DNA from: Bacteroides sp.
Lineage (GTDB): Bacteria; Bacteroidota; Bacteroidia; Bacteroidales; Muribaculaceae
NCBI GenBank assembly: GCA_014801815.1
Contig: JAAVDM010000027.1
Span: 1 to 58,800, forward strand
DNA: 58,800 nt
Reading direction: 5' to 3'
Made by a program: the position numbers and the translations under genes. The notes under the pieces are model-generated. The model did not search any database. It had not been told where the DNA came from and saw only the letters and a program-made list of their open reading frames with translations. Shown here in pieces: positions 26,566-36,594 of this stretch. Positions within the stretch are counted from its first letter, which is position 1; each line of letters starts with the position of its first letter.

Positions 26566-28296
26566 TCAGACAGTATAGTCTATAAGAGGAGAAGGATTCA
26601 GATAACCGATATGACCGCTTTCCTTACCCGAATCGGCAGCAAGCTGTACGTCTATCAGACAAGGCTTACGCGAAGCGATAGCTTCTGTAAGAGCCTTGGT
26701 GAGTTCTTCAGGAGTCTGTACATAATATGTCTGAGCGCCGAAAGCCTCTCCGAGTTTGTCATAGCGGGTATGTATGTCAAGTGTAGTGGGAGCAGGCATA
26801 TCACCTCCGCCCGGATTTACACCGATACCATTATAGATACCGCCATTATTGAATATAACTACCGTACAAGGAAGATTGAAACGGCATATAGTACTGAAGT
26901 CCATGCCGGAGAAACCGAAGGCGGAATCGCCTTCTATCGCAACAACGCTCTTGCCTGTGGCGACAGCAGCACCTATAGTCGAACCCATACCCATACCCAT
27001 GATTGACCATGTGGCACAGTCTACACGGTGACGCGGCAGTTCCATATCTATGACGTCACGGGTATCATCAAGTGTATTCGCACCTTCGTTGACAAGTATT
27101 ACATCTGGATTGGCGGCCAATACCGGCTTGATAGCGCTGAGGGCTGTCCAGTGAGTCATCGGCATTGCGGTAGACTCTTTCTTAAGGCGTTCGGCAAACT
27201 TGACATTCTCTTCTTTTGTCTTAGCCTGCAGAGCGGCAAGCCAGCTCGGATCAGCCTGCATCTGTTTGCCCTTCATTTCAGCGAGCAGTGCGTCAAGAGC
27301 AAGACCCATATCACCTACTACCGGAGCGGCGATAGGCACATTGCGGTCTATCTCTTCGGGATCCACTTCTATCTGAACAAACTTCATATCCGGGTTCCAC
27401 TTACCGCGACCGAACGAAAGCATCCAGTTGATGCGAGCTCCTATCACTATCGTGACATCGCTCTTCTCCATGATGTCGGAACGACAGGATATAGCGCTGT
27501 ATTCGCCGTTATCAGGCATAAGACCCTTTGCCATCGACATAGGCAGATAAGGAATCTTATATGTCTCGATAAGTTCTTTTATTTTATCATCTACCTGACT
27601 GTAAGCGGCTCCCTTACCAAGTAGTATGGCAGGACGCTTGGCATTGAGGATAATCTCGGCAGCTCGTTTTACCGACTCACTGTTAGGAGCTACCGGCGAG
27701 TAAAGGTCAACCGGTGTATAGAACAGTTTCTCAGCCTCGGCACGATCCATTATTTCTCCTAAAGCCGGTGTGGTCATATCAATATATACACCGCCCGGAC
27801 GACCGCTTATTGCGGCACGGTAGGCTCTGGCCACTGCCGATGGTATATCACTGGCCTTACTGCAGCGGAAAGCTGCCTTAACCAGAGGTTTGGCTGTGTT
27901 ATACTGATCGAGTTGCTCGTAAGTACCCATATTCATATCCACCATCGTAGGGTCACTGGCACCTGAAATCTGTATCATAGGATAACAGTTCACAGTAGCA
28001 TTGGCGGTTGCTGTAAGTCCGTTCAGGAAGCCAAGTGACGATACTGTCAGCAGCACACCGGGCTGCTTGGTTAAAAATCCGTGAGTGGCAGCTGCCATAC
28101 CTGCCTGCTGCTCAAAACGGAAGCTGTAGAAGTCTATGCCTACCTTCTGCATGGCGTAGGCGGCCTCGGTTACAGGTATACCTACCAGACCGTATACTTT
28201 ATCAAGTCCTAAGCGTTTCAGCGATTGTGCTAATATATACATACCTGTTACCTGTTCGGGGAACTTGGGAGCGGGTGTCTTAGGGGTTGTTTCCAT
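26566..28296 (-). CDS. oxc: Oxalyl-CoA decarboxylase
   Basis: 576 residues from the ATG at 28296; upstream in-frame starts add an unlikely leader. It is a thiamine-diphosphate enzyme: the catalytic Glu is in SFRFEQQAGMAAA, and the ThDP/Mg site is GDSAFGFSGMDF with VIFNNGGIYNG. NMGTYEQLDQ and INWMLSFGRGKW are characteristic of Oxc. It converts oxalyl-CoA to formyl-CoA and CO2, consuming a proton. It follows frc on the same strand, forming the anaerobic oxalate catabolic pair. Confidence 0.93.
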   Translation of the reverse strand: METTPKTPAPKFPEQVTGMYILAQSLKRLGLDKVYGLVGIPVTEAAYAMQKVGIDFYSFRFEQQAGMAAATHGFLTKQPGVLLTVSSLGFLNGLTATANATVNCYPMIQISGASDPTMVDMNMGTYEQLDQYNTAKPLVKAAFRCSKASDIPSAVARAYRAAISGRPGGVYIDMTTPALGEIMDRAEAEKLFYTPVDLYSPVAPNSESVKRAAEIILNAKRPAILLGKGAAYSQVDDKIKELIETYKIPYLPMSMAKGLMPDNGEYSAISCRSDIMEKSDVTIVIGARINWMLSFGRGKWNPDMKFVQIEVDPEEIDRNVPIAAPVVGDMGLALDALLAEMKGKQMQADPSWLAALQAKTKEENVKFAERLKKESTAMPMTHWTALSAIKPVLAANPDVILVNEGANTLDDTRDVIDMELPRHRVDCATWSIMGMGMGSTIGAAVATGKSVVAIEGDSAFGFSGMDFSTICRFNLPCTVVIFNNGGIYNGIGVNPGGGDMPAPTTLDIHTRYDKLGEAFGAQTYYVQTPEELTKALTEAIASRKPCLIDVQLAADSGKESGHIGYLNPSPLIDYTV

Positions 28297-28458
28297 AGTT
28301 TTTTGAGATAATTTAAAAATACAGGCCTGTGGATTAACGTGTAGTGTCATTAGGAACGCACGCATCCCGCAGGCCTGCAAATCTTTAGTTTTTCATATTA
28401 TTCCCCGGAGTTTTCTTCCGCGCTCTGCGGAATCTGACTTCGGAATGTCAGTCTTTTA

Positions 28459-29778
28459 TTACTTATGGTCATCTACAGGCTGAGTAGTACCGTTCTTAGC
28501 CATAGCTTCCTGCTGCTCTTTGGTATATCCGAGAGCGGTCAGGATTTCTTCATTGTTACCACCGAGTGAAGGACACGGGCCATAAGTCGGCTGCCAATCG
28601 CTTATAGTGAAAGGACATCCTACAGTTACGAACTCACCTATCTCACCACCCTGATTGATACGTACCAGTGTGTTGCCGTCATAGAGAGTTTCATCTGTCA
28701 TAAGCTCCTTAGTTGAGATTACCGGACCTACAGGTACTCCGAACTTGGCAAGATGTTCAGTAACTTCAAATTTGGTTTTATCGGCTGTCCACTCGCCTAT
28801 TCTCTTGTAGATTTCCTGTTTGTGACGGTCACGGGCGTCAGCTGTATTAAAGTCAGGATTGGTCAGCCAGTCTTCGAATCCTAAGCCCTTGCAGGCAAGC
28901 TCAAAGTCTTTTGCACCACGCTGCAGAATGATGTATACATAATTGTTACCGTCAACTTCAGAATCATAGCCTCCGGCAGGTTTACATTTGTAACACCAAC
29001 CAAGAACACCACCGCCTTCGATATTTCCGTCACGGGGCACACAGTCTCCGAACTTACCGTCAGGATACTGCGGGAACTGAGTCAGATAACCTATCTTGTC
29101 AAGTGTAAGCTGGTCGCGAGTCTTGATACGGCAAAGGTTAAGACAAGCGTTATGCATAGACTGATATACATAGCTACCCTCACCTGTACGCTCACGCTGT
29201 GCCAAAGCTGCCAGCAGACCTATCAGAAGATGCATACCGGTATTCGAGTCACCAAGGGCTGCACCGCTTTGTGTAGGCACATCGTATGCGCCTTCCTGCC
29301 ACCAGCCTGTTGTTGAAGCTGCGATAGCAGTAGCCTGGGCAATAGGCTCATAAGCCTTAAGATCACGATATTTTGATGAGAGTGGGAAACCCTTGATTGT
29401 ACCATAGATACACTTAGGATTAATTTTGTGAACCTCTTCCCAGCTGAAACCGAGTTTATCCATAGCACCGGGGTGAAGGTTCTCGACAAACATATCGGCT
29501 TCTTTAATAAGCTTAGTCAGTACCTCCTTACCATCAGGAGTAGCGGCATCAAGTGACAGTGATTTCTTATCACTGTTCAACTGCAGGAAGTAGTAACTCG
29601 GAAGATCCGGATTCCACTGAAGTTCATTACGGGTAGCATCACCTACTCCGGGACGCTCAATTTTAATCACATCGGCGCCAAGCCAAGCGAGCATCTGTGT
29701 ACACGACGGACCTGACTGCACTTCGGTGAAGTCCACAACCTTGATTCCTGACAGTGGAGCAGTTTGATTTTGTGCCAT
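28459..29778 (-). CDS. frc: Formyl-CoA:oxalate CoA-transferase
   Basis: 439 residues, a CaiB/BaiF class III CoA-transferase. GIKVVDFTEVQSGPSCTQMLAWLGADVIKIE, read in parts, is the family start. ALGDSNTGMHLLIGLLAAL holds the catalytic Asp, and the glycine-rich loop is IEGGGVLGW. It transfers CoA from formyl-CoA to oxalate and supplies oxalyl-CoA to Oxc. First gene of the operon. A TAAGTTTG -7-like box lies at 29819-29826 without a clear -33. Small hairpins lie in the 162-base gap before oxc. Confidence 0.93.
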   Translation of the reverse strand: MAQNQTAPLSGIKVVDFTEVQSGPSCTQMLAWLGADVIKIERPGVGDATRNELQWNPDLPSYYFLQLNSDKKSLSLDAATPDGKEVLTKLIKEADMFVENLHPGAMDKLGFSWEEVHKINPKCIYGTIKGFPLSSKYRDLKAYEPIAQATAIAASTTGWWQEGAYDVPTQSGAALGDSNTGMHLLIGLLAALAQRERTGEGSYVYQSMHNACLNLCRIKTRDQLTLDKIGYLTQFPQYPDGKFGDCVPRDGNIEGGGVLGWCYKCKPAGGYDSEVDGNNYVYIILQRGAKDFELACKGLGFEDWLTNPDFNTADARDRHKQEIYKRIGEWTADKTKFEVTEHLAKFGVPVGPVISTKELMTDETLYDGNTLVRINQGGEIGEFVTVGCPFTISDWQPTYGPCPSLGGNNEEILTALGYTKEQQEAMAKNGTTQPVDDHK

Positions 29779-29826
29779 AATAGTTTTAATAATTAGTGTT
29801 TTTCGTGTTCGGGTTATACAAACTTA

Positions 29827-30071
29827 AACATGAAATAAAATAAATGTTTTCATTCTCTTTTCTAAGTCTCTTATGAGACTCATGTCGCTTCCACATCTGA
29901 ATACTATAATTGCACCATAATGAGAACGGCAAGCATTATCGACATAAGACATGTATATATGGGAACCCTTTCTTTACCTATTTGTTAAGAGCAGGGTGTC
30001 TGAAGAACATCTCTTTGACGGTTTGCTATATATATAACATTGATACACTTAAAGTAGTTCACATAATTTTA
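29827..30071. other. Intergenic region without recognised gene
   Basis: AT-rich sequence between frc and the glgP terminator. No convincing ORF or RNA is seen. It leads into a half copy of the TA-flanked repeat at 30072. Confidence 0.5.
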
Positions 30072-30112
30072 TAAGTAGCTCTTAAAAATTAATGAATATA
30101 TAAAAACGCAGT
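30072..30112 (+). repeat. MITE-like repeat, left half copy (element A)
   Basis: Starts with TAAGTAGCTCTTAA, identical to the left end of the full copy at 56199-56276, and continues AATTAATGAA then ATAAAA as in that copy. The right terminal repeat is missing. Confidence 0.6.
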
Positions 30113-30185
30113 TATTTTTGAGTCGATTCGGATGCGAAGCGAAGGAGAATACTTCATACTGTTAACACTACATAAATTATGTTTC

Positions 30186-30244
30186 CATAAAGATAGTCGC
30201 CCCTTTGCACCATTGTATGGTGCAAAGGGGCGACTATCTTTATG
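30186..30244. terminator. Long hairpin terminator of glgP (28-bp perfect arms)
   Basis: Arms 30186-30213 and 30217-30244 are perfectly complementary around a 3-base loop (TGT). It lies 15 bases past the glgP stop on the minus strand. Confidence 0.82.
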
Positions 30245-30259
30245 TCGTACTATATAAAT

Positions 30260-32818
30260 TTAGAACCAACGTACGTAAGCAAAGTCCTGACGGTGAGGAA
30301 GCTCTGCATTCTTAGGATACATACGCAGACCATAACGGAAGTTACCGGAGTCTGTAAGTTTCTCCTTAAGCTCGTAAGTCAACACCGAACCGTCTTTGTG
30401 TACCACCTCAAGCGGTATTCTCTTCTCGTACTTGTCCTGTCCGTCTACAACACGGTCACACACAAGTTCTACACCCACTGACTCACCGAGACCCTTGGTA
30501 TCAATTACACATTTGACCTCAAGAGGTTCGCCGGTATGCATAGCAACTACTGAAGTAGAGAAGTCTACTGAAAGTATCTGTATCTGGTCCCACTTGCTTA
30601 CAACCTCTTCCTTCCACGCTACAATTTCACGTGCCTTGGCATAGTTATCGGCTACCAGTTTGGCAGTACGCTTTGCTTCCGGTTCATAGAAACGGCTGAT
30701 ATAGTCGTCAAGCTGACGCTTCATAGTGAAGTGAGGAGCAATATGACCTATCGAACGCTTGATTTTGTCAATCCACTCGGGGCTGTAACCCTTGTAATTC
30801 TTATTGAAATAGCAAGGTACTATCTCATTCTCAAGCATTGAATATATGGTAGCAGCGTCAAGTTTGTCCTGCTGTGCCTGGTCTGTGAATGTGCGCTTCT
30901 CTGTAAGTGCCCAACCGGCCATTTCATCAAACTTGAAGCCTTCATACCACCAACCATCAAGCACTGAGAAGTTAAGCAGACCGTTCATCTCTGCCTTTTC
31001 ACCTGATGTACCGGAAGCCTCAAGAGGACGTGTCGGCGTGTTAAGCCAGATATCAACACCGGTCACAAGACGTTTTGCAACAATCATGTTGTAGTCCTCA
31101 AGGAAGATAATCTTGCCTAAGAACTGAGGCATACGTGAGATTTCGGTGATACGTTTGATCAGACCCTGACCTGCACCATCAGCGGGGTGAGCTTTACCTG
31201 AGAAGATAAACTGTACAGGATACTGCTCGTTGTTGACAATCTTTGCAAGACGGTCAAGGTCAGTAAATAGCAGGTGGGCACGCTTATAAGTAGCAAAACG
31301 ACGTGCGAAACCAATGATGAGTGCATTCGGATTGATACGGTCCACAATGCTCATCACAGCGCTGGGGTCTCCCTGATTCTTAAGCCATTTCTCCTTGAAA
31401 TCACGCTTAACGAAATCAATAAATTTATTCTTCAGGGTCATGCGCATGTTCCATATCTCATGGTCAGGCACATCGAAGATACCCTTCCATGCCTCGGGAT
31501 CACTCTGATGTTCAAACACCTGAGAACCAAGTTTCTCGGTGTAGAATGCTTTCCATTCGCTGGCAGCCCATGTCGGCATGTGGACACCATTGGTTACATA
31601 ACCTACATGGCTTTCGGCTGCGTCATATCCTTTCCATATACCGGCAAACATCTTTTTAGATACCTCACCATGCAGCCAGCTTACACCGTTAGCCTCCTGA
31701 CATGTATTGAGTGCGAAAACACTCATTGAGAAACGCTCGTTAGTATCAGGATTTTCACGACCCATATTAATAAGATCGTTCCATGAGATACCCAACTTAG
31801 CGGGATACTCTCCGAGATATTTGCCGAAAAGTGACTCCTCGAAGTAGTCATGACCGGCAGGCACAGGAGTGTGTACTGTGTAGAGTGACGAAGCACGCAC
31901 CACTTCAAGAGCAACATTAAAAGGAAGATGCTCCTTCTGTACATAGTCGGCCAGACGCTGCAGGTTCAGCAGAGCGGCATGACCCTCATTGGCATGATAT
32001 ATATCAGTCTTGATTCCAAGACGATTCAGCATATAAATACCACCAATACCAAGAAGATACTCCTGCTTCAGACGATTCTCCCAATCACCGCCATAAAGAG
32101 TATGGGTAATGTTACGGTCATACTCCGAGTTCATGTCAAAGTCGGTGTCAAGCAGGTACAGATTCATACGGCCTACATTCACACGCCATACATGGCAGTA
32201 AATGATACGGCCGGGATAAGGCACTTCAAGCACCAGCGGCTGACCGTCCTCACCCAATACAGGGTCGATGGGAAGCTGTTCGAAATTCTGGGCCTCATAG
32301 TTGGCTATCTGCTGACCGTCTATCGACAGTGACTGCTGGAAATAACCGTAACGATACAGGAAACCTACAGCTGTCATATTGACACGGCTGTCAGAAGCCT
32401 GCTTGATGTAGTCACCGGCCAATACACCGAGACCACCGCTATATATCTTGAGACAGTTGCACAGACCATATTCCATAGAGAAATATGCTACTGACGGAAT
32501 GTCGTTGCGTATAGGCTGACTCATGTAGTCATTAAACATACCGTGTACCATTCCGATACGCGACATCATAGCCTCATCGGCAAGAATCTCCTTGTAACGC
32601 TCGAACGAAAGACGCTGAAGGAGCATCACGGGGTTCTCACCTACCGCACGCCAGAGAGCAGGGTCAAGGTCATGAAAGAGTGCCTTACCTTCGCTGTTCC
32701 ATACCCACCACAGATTCTTGGCCAGCTCCTCGAGTGGTTTAAGTTCCTTAGGCAACACCGAACTTACAGTCAGGTTGCGCCATACAGGCTGATTGCTATT
32801 GCTTACTTGAAGTTTCAT
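30260..32818 (-). CDS. glgP: Alpha-glucan phosphorylase (DUF3417-type)
   Basis: 852 residues. The N-terminal DUF3417 region ([16 protein letters not shown]) precedes the GT35 catalytic domain, as in the short bacterial phosphorylase group. The PLP lysine is in [24 protein letters not shown] and [10 protein letters not shown] are conserved. It releases glucose-1-phosphate from glycogen or maltodextrins. It follows glgA with a 41-base gap in the same direction, so synthesis and breakdown enzymes are co-transcribed. Confidence 0.93.
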   Translation of the reverse strand: MKLQVSNSNQPVWRNLTVSSVLPKELKPLEELAKNLWWVWNSEGKALFHDLDPALWRAVGENPVMLLQRLSFERYKEILADEAMMSRIGMVHGMFNDYMSQPIRNDIPSVAYFSMEYGLCNCLKIYSGGLGVLAGDYIKQASDSRVNMTAVGFLYRYGYFQQSLSIDGQQIANYEAQNFEQLPIDPVLGEDGQPLVLEVPYPGRIIYCHVWRVNVGRMNLYLLDTDFDMNSEYDRNITHTLYGGDWENRLKQEYLLGIGGIYMLNRLGIKTDIYHANEGHAALLNLQRLADYVQKEHLPFNVALEVVRASSLYTVHTPVPAGHDYFEESLFGKYLGEYPAKLGISWNDLINMGRENPDTNERFSMSVFALNTCQEANGVSWLHGEVSKKMFAGIWKGYDAAESHVGYVTNGVHMPTWAASEWKAFYTEKLGSQVFEHQSDPEAWKGIFDVPDHEIWNMRMTLKNKFIDFVKRDFKEKWLKNQGDPSAVMSIVDRINPNALIIGFARRFATYKRAHLLFTDLDRLAKIVNNEQYPVQFIFSGKAHPADGAGQGLIKRITEISRMPQFLGKIIFLEDYNMIVAKRLVTGVDIWLNTPTRPLEASGTSGEKAEMNGLLNFSVLDGWWYEGFKFDEMAGWALTEKRTFTDQAQQDKLDAATIYSMLENEIVPCYFNKNYKGYSPEWIDKIKRSIGHIAPHFTMKRQLDDYISRFYEPEAKRTAKLVADNYAKAREIVAWKEEVVSKWDQIQILSVDFSTSVVAMHTGEPLEVKCVIDTKGLGESVGVELVCDRVVDGQDKYEKRIPLEVVHKDGSVLTYELKEKLTDSGNFRYGLRMYPKNAELPHRQDFAYVRWF

Positions 32819-32859
32819 TAGTTTATTGCTTGAGTTGTTTTCCTTTATTGCTTTTTATG

Positions 32860-34545
32860 TTAGTGCTTGATTTGACGCTCCGATGCGTTTGTCTGTGCCA
32901 CCTCGAATGCTTTGTCGTAGTGCTCGATAAACAGAGCCCAGTCAGCCTTTGCTGCTGTCGCTACAGCGGCTTCACGGGCTTCTGCAATTTCAGCGGCAGT
33001 AGCGTCTCGCTGTGTCGCTATCTGACAGGCTATCGCTTCAGCGGCTATCTCATAATTGGAGTCTGTACGTGCAATCACCTTGACGCCACAGGCATAAATA
33101 TCATCGTCGAAATTGCCTGATATCCATTGTCCGAATCCTGATTTATCACTTGTTACGGTGGGTACACCGAATGCAATGCTTTCAAGCGGTGTGTAACCCC
33201 AGGGTTCGTAATATGACGGGAATATTGTCAAATCGAGGGCCGGTAACAGGTCATAGTATTTTATGTTTACTATACCATCATCACCGTCAAGATAACATGG
33301 CACGTATACCACATTTACTTTACCGTTAAAATTTCCGTTTTCTTCAAGACTACGTACACGACAAGCTACCGCATCACTCTCCTCGTTATTAAGACGGTGA
33401 GTGAGATAATCAGGATATACAGGTGCATCGCCGTGATAGTCAAGGTCAAAACTCAGATCGGCCACCGGTTCTTTTACCCAAGCGGGGACAAGCACAAATG
33501 CAAGCACATTACGGCTTGTATGTTCGGTCGAGTCAAGGCGTTCAAGACGTGCCAGTGCGTCAAGATAAATATCAAGACCTTTATTTCGGTATTCGTTACG
33601 TCCGGAAGTGGCTACAAGCATTGTGTCAGGAGACAGATTGCGTCCTTTCAGCAGTGAGCCTATGCGTAACAGACGCTCACGGCCTTGCTGACGCTGACGG
33701 GCGTAAACACGGCTGCCGGGAACAAAGTCCGGTTCAAAACCGTTGGGAGTCACTACCTGAGGGCGTATATCAAGCAGTTGTTCACATTCACGGGCTGTAA
33801 GTTCGCTCACCGCTGTGAAACAGTCAGCCTGATGAGCAGCCGCTTTCTCAAGCGAATGTTTCGACTCCATATTGAGCTCACGGGCCATCTGGTCACCGTA
33901 ATACCCTTCAAAATAATCGTACAGTGGCTTTCCGTTACCGCAGATACTACGTCCTATGCACGTGGCATGGGCTGTAAATACTGTAGCAGCTTCCGGCATG
34001 TGACGTTTGAGCCAAAGCAGGCCCATTCCGGTAGTCCACTCATTGAAATGACCGATTACTTTATTTCCGTCCACACCCATATAGTGTGCCAGTTCCTGCA
34101 TGACTATGGCTGAGGCTACTGCAAAAGCACAGCCTTCATCATAGTCTCCATACGAATGTAATGAGTCTACACCATAGTCTTTCCACATCTCTCCGTATAT
34201 ACGGGGCAGTTCGGGATAAAGTGTGTCAAATTTGACCAGAACCACCAGCGGTGAGCCCGGTATATCCCAGCGTCCCACACGTATCTGAAGCCCTAAAGGC
34301 AACCTCATACGGGTCGAAGCGCTTTTCAGTAATGTCTTTTTCTCTACAAAATAGGGTGAGGGCTTCTCGGGAGGCCATACATCAGGCCCTATAAACACAA
34401 GCCGATCGCCCAATTGACGGTGTAGTACACGCGCTTTAGTCGAAAGCACAGTATATATGCCACCTATTTTATTACATACTTCCCAACTTGATTCCATAAG
34501 CAGCTCTATCTTGTCTGCTGTACGGAAATTGGCAGTTTCTTGCAT
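32860..34545 (-). CDS. Glycogen synthase, GT3 (eukaryotic-like) type
   Basis: 561 residues. ESSWEVCNKIGGIYTVLSTKA, read in parts, is the GT3 N-terminal signature. FTAHATCIGRSICGNG, TPNGFE and FPSYYEPWGYTPLES (the paired catalytic Glu region) follow. GT3 enzymes are typical of animals, fungi and Bacteroidetes and usually use UDP-glucose, unlike the ADP-glucose GT5 enzymes of most bacteria. First gene of a two-gene operon with glgP; its promoter is at 34679-34709. Confidence 0.92.
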   Translation of the reverse strand: MQETANFRTADKIELLMESSWEVCNKIGGIYTVLSTKARVLHRQLGDRLVFIGPDVWPPEKPSPYFVEKKTLLKSASTRMRLPLGLQIRVGRWDIPGSPLVVLVKFDTLYPELPRIYGEMWKDYGVDSLHSYGDYDEGCAFAVASAIVMQELAHYMGVDGNKVIGHFNEWTTGMGLLWLKRHMPEAATVFTAHATCIGRSICGNGKPLYDYFEGYYGDQMARELNMESKHSLEKAAAHQADCFTAVSELTARECEQLLDIRPQVVTPNGFEPDFVPGSRVYARQRQQGRERLLRIGSLLKGRNLSPDTMLVATSGRNEYRNKGLDIYLDALARLERLDSTEHTSRNVLAFVLVPAWVKEPVADLSFDLDYHGDAPVYPDYLTHRLNNEESDAVACRVRSLEENGNFNGKVNVVYVPCYLDGDDGIVNIKYYDLLPALDLTIFPSYYEPWGYTPLESIAFGVPTVTSDKSGFGQWISGNFDDDIYACGVKVIARTDSNYEIAAEAIACQIATQRDATAAEIAEAREAAVATAAKADWALFIEHYDKAFEVAQTNASERQIKH

Positions 34546-34678
34546 CTCTCTTAGATCTTTCGTAGTTTAGTTAAGCCTCTTCAGGACAATGTCGCTTCTA
34601 ACAGACTTGACCGGAAGTAGCGTTTCAACACGCTTTATTAAGAGTGTTTGGACGGCTTGGTGCCGACCTTTGAAAATG

Positions 34679-34709
34679 CAAAGTTACAACTTTTTAGGGT
34701 CTTATGCAA
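34679..34709 (-). promoter_or_regulatory. Promoter of the glycogen operon
   Basis: On the minus strand, TTG (34709-34707), a 20-bp spacer and TAACTTTG (34686-34679) fit the Bacteroidetes consensus. The leader to the ATG at 34545 is about 125 bases. Confidence 0.55.
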
Positions 34710-34982
34710 TTCACATTAACAATTTACAACCTACAACCACTGAAAAGCATATACTTCCGTAAGGTTCGGATATATAAGTTCCCCTCATTATCGGTATCAA
34801 TTTAAGAATTATCAAAGAATATGCGTATCTTTTACATATCAATAAGTTTTATCATCTTATTCACTTTTTCTTCTCCCCTATTTTTTCTAAAGCAGTCCGT
34901 ATTTATAACATGGTTATATCTGTATTACCCTCTCTCCTATCCATTCCTTATTTTTAGATTTATTTTTACTATTTCATCTATT
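34710..34982. other. Intergenic region without recognised gene
   Basis: T-rich AT-biased sequence between the glycogen promoter and the palindrome at 34983. A plus-strand open frame at 34821-35111 runs through the palindrome and has no recognisable features. Confidence 0.5.
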
Positions 34983-35036
34983 TTTAACACAAACCTCGGG
35001 GAGTCGGACGTCCGACTCCCCGAGGTTTGTGTTAAA
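34983..35036. terminator. 54-bp perfect palindrome, terminator of the DUF3127 gene
   Basis: Perfect 27-bp arms with no spacer, centred on GACGTC. It is about 85 bases past the DUF3127 stop codon on the minus strand. Confidence 0.75.
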
Positions 35037-35119
35037 TTGGCCTTTTGCCAGAGCTTCTCAATACTGCAGTTACATATCTTTCATCAGAGTCTGCCCGGCT
35101 CAGTCAAATAGAATTCGAA

Positions 35120-35569
35120 TCAGAAAGGCAGATCATCGCTATCATTGCCCTGCGGTGCAAATGAAGCAGTTTGTTGAGTACCGAAACCACCTTGTGACAT
35201 ACCGCCAATGCCGCCTGCAGGTGTACCATAAGGAGGATAAGCACTTACTGCAGGTGCAGCCCCCATACTCCCGTCTGAAGGCATAGCCGGTCCCTGACCT
35301 TCGGTAAGTTCACGGGCTGCATAAGCACGGACATCAGTGTACCAGCGACCGTTAAACTCTCGGCTTTCTATATCCACTGACACAGCATAACTATGACCAA
35401 GCTGGAAATTGAGTGTGCTCACACGGTCACCAAAAACATTAAACATCACCTTTTTGGGATACTGGCCAAATGTCTCAAGCACCCATTCTTTCTTACGCCA
35501 TGAGTTACCGGCTTTCGACACACCCTCTACCATTGGTATGTCAAGGATTATTTTTCCTTCTATTTCCAT
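35120..35569 (-). CDS. DUF3127 protein with SSB-like acidic C-terminal tip
   Basis: 149 residues. The N-terminal ~85 residues match the DUF3127 OB-fold family of Bacteroidetes (VLETFGQYPKKVMFNVFGDR). A Gly/Pro/Ala-rich linker follows, and the protein ends DSDDLPF. This layout copies that of SSB, whose linker and DDDIPF tip recruit partner proteins. A role at single-stranded DNA or replication forks is therefore likely but inferred. A -7-like TAACTTTG lies at 35707-35714 on the minus strand. Confidence 0.85.
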   Translation of the reverse strand: MEIEGKIILDIPMVEGVSKAGNSWRKKEWVLETFGQYPKKVMFNVFGDRVSTLNFQLGHSYAVSVDIESREFNGRWYTDVRAYAARELTEGQGPAMPSDGSMGAAPAVSAYPPYGTPAGGIGGMSQGGFGTQQTASFAPQGNDSDDLPF

Positions 35570-35884
35570 AATATTATCTGGTTTATCTTATCTACATAAC
35601 ATATTCATACCGTATACACAGAACGCTCTACATTTATGCCTCTGACATTCTACTTTTTTCATATAACGTACTTGATACGTCTCTGACACAAGCGTATTAT
35701 AAAAGCCAAAGTTAGCATTCAGAGCTATTTATGTAATACAGCAGTAAGCAACTTGCCTACGGCAAGAAATGCAAAATTACATAAATTTACCCGATTTTAC
35801 AACTCATTCTCCCACGTTTTTATTACATTTGCACTATTATCTTTATCTCCCTTTTCTCCTCAGTACATTATCAATTCCCGTAAC
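35570..35884. other. Divergent intergenic region of DUF3127 gene and rsmG
   Basis: 315 bases without a gene. It holds a minus-strand -7 box TAACTTTG (35707-35714) and a plus-strand TACATTTG (35824-35831). Neither has a good -33 element, so the promoter positions are tentative. Confidence 0.4.
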
Positions 35885-36508
35885 ATGATAGAAACAATAA
35901 CACATTATTTTCCCCGCCTCTCCGATCGGCAGCGTCAGCAGTTTGAACAGCTCATGACTCTTTATCCCGAATGGAATGAAAAGATTAACGTAATCTCCCG
36001 TAAAGACATTGATAACCTCGAAGTCAATCACCTTCTGCACTCTCTTGCCATAGCCAAATTTATCAACTTCACACCCGGCACAAAAGTTCTTGATTTCGGC
36101 TGTGGCGGAGGTTTACCCGGTATTCCGTTAGCCATAATGTTTCCGGAAGTACAATTCCACCTCATCGACCGCATAGGTAAAAAAATACGTGTAGCGCAAG
36201 AGATAGCTAAAGCCATAGGTCTGACAAATGTCACTTTTCAGCATGGAGACATCGGCGAATGTCATGATACATACGACTTCATCGTCTCACGTGCTGTCAT
36301 GCCACAGGCCGACCTACTCCGCCTTGCACGTAAGAATATCTCCAAAAAGCAACATAATGCCTACCCTAACGGTCTCATCACTCTCAAAGGAGGCGATCTT
36401 CAGCAAGAACTTGCAACCATCCGCACACAGTCTGACGTTATAGACATACAGACCTACTTTTCCGAACCCTTTTTCGCTACTAAGAAAATTGTCTTCACCT
36501 CTCTTTAA
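35885..36508 (+). CDS. rsmG: 16S rRNA (guanine527-N7)-methyltransferase
   Basis: 207 residues. NEKINVISRKD, the SAM motif LDFGCGGGLPGIPLAI, FHLIDRIGKKIRV and DFIVSRAV match RsmG (GidB). It methylates G527 in 16S rRNA; loss gives low-level streptomycin resistance in other bacteria. The ATG at 35885 gives the normal family N-terminus; the longer open frame from 35753 is not needed. Confidence 0.94.
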   Translation: MIETITHYFPRLSDRQRQQFEQLMTLYPEWNEKINVISRKDIDNLEVNHLLHSLAIAKFINFTPGTKVLDFGCGGGLPGIPLAIMFPEVQFHLIDRIGKKIRVAQEIAKAIGLTNVTFQHGDIGECHDTYDFIVSRAVMPQADLLRLARKNISKKQHNAYPNGLITLKGGDLQQELATIRTQSDVIDIQTYFSEPFFATKKIVFTSL

Positions 36509-36594
36509 GCTCTCCTTTCTCCCTCCTCATTTTTCTGCTCTCTATTCTATGACACAACCGCTGTGACTAAATAATTATTTTAAACTTTCTTACA

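Noticed and set aside
34821..35111. 96-codon plus-strand open frame
   Set aside because: It runs through the 54-bp palindrome, has low-complexity hydrophobic composition from T-rich DNA, and shows no family features.
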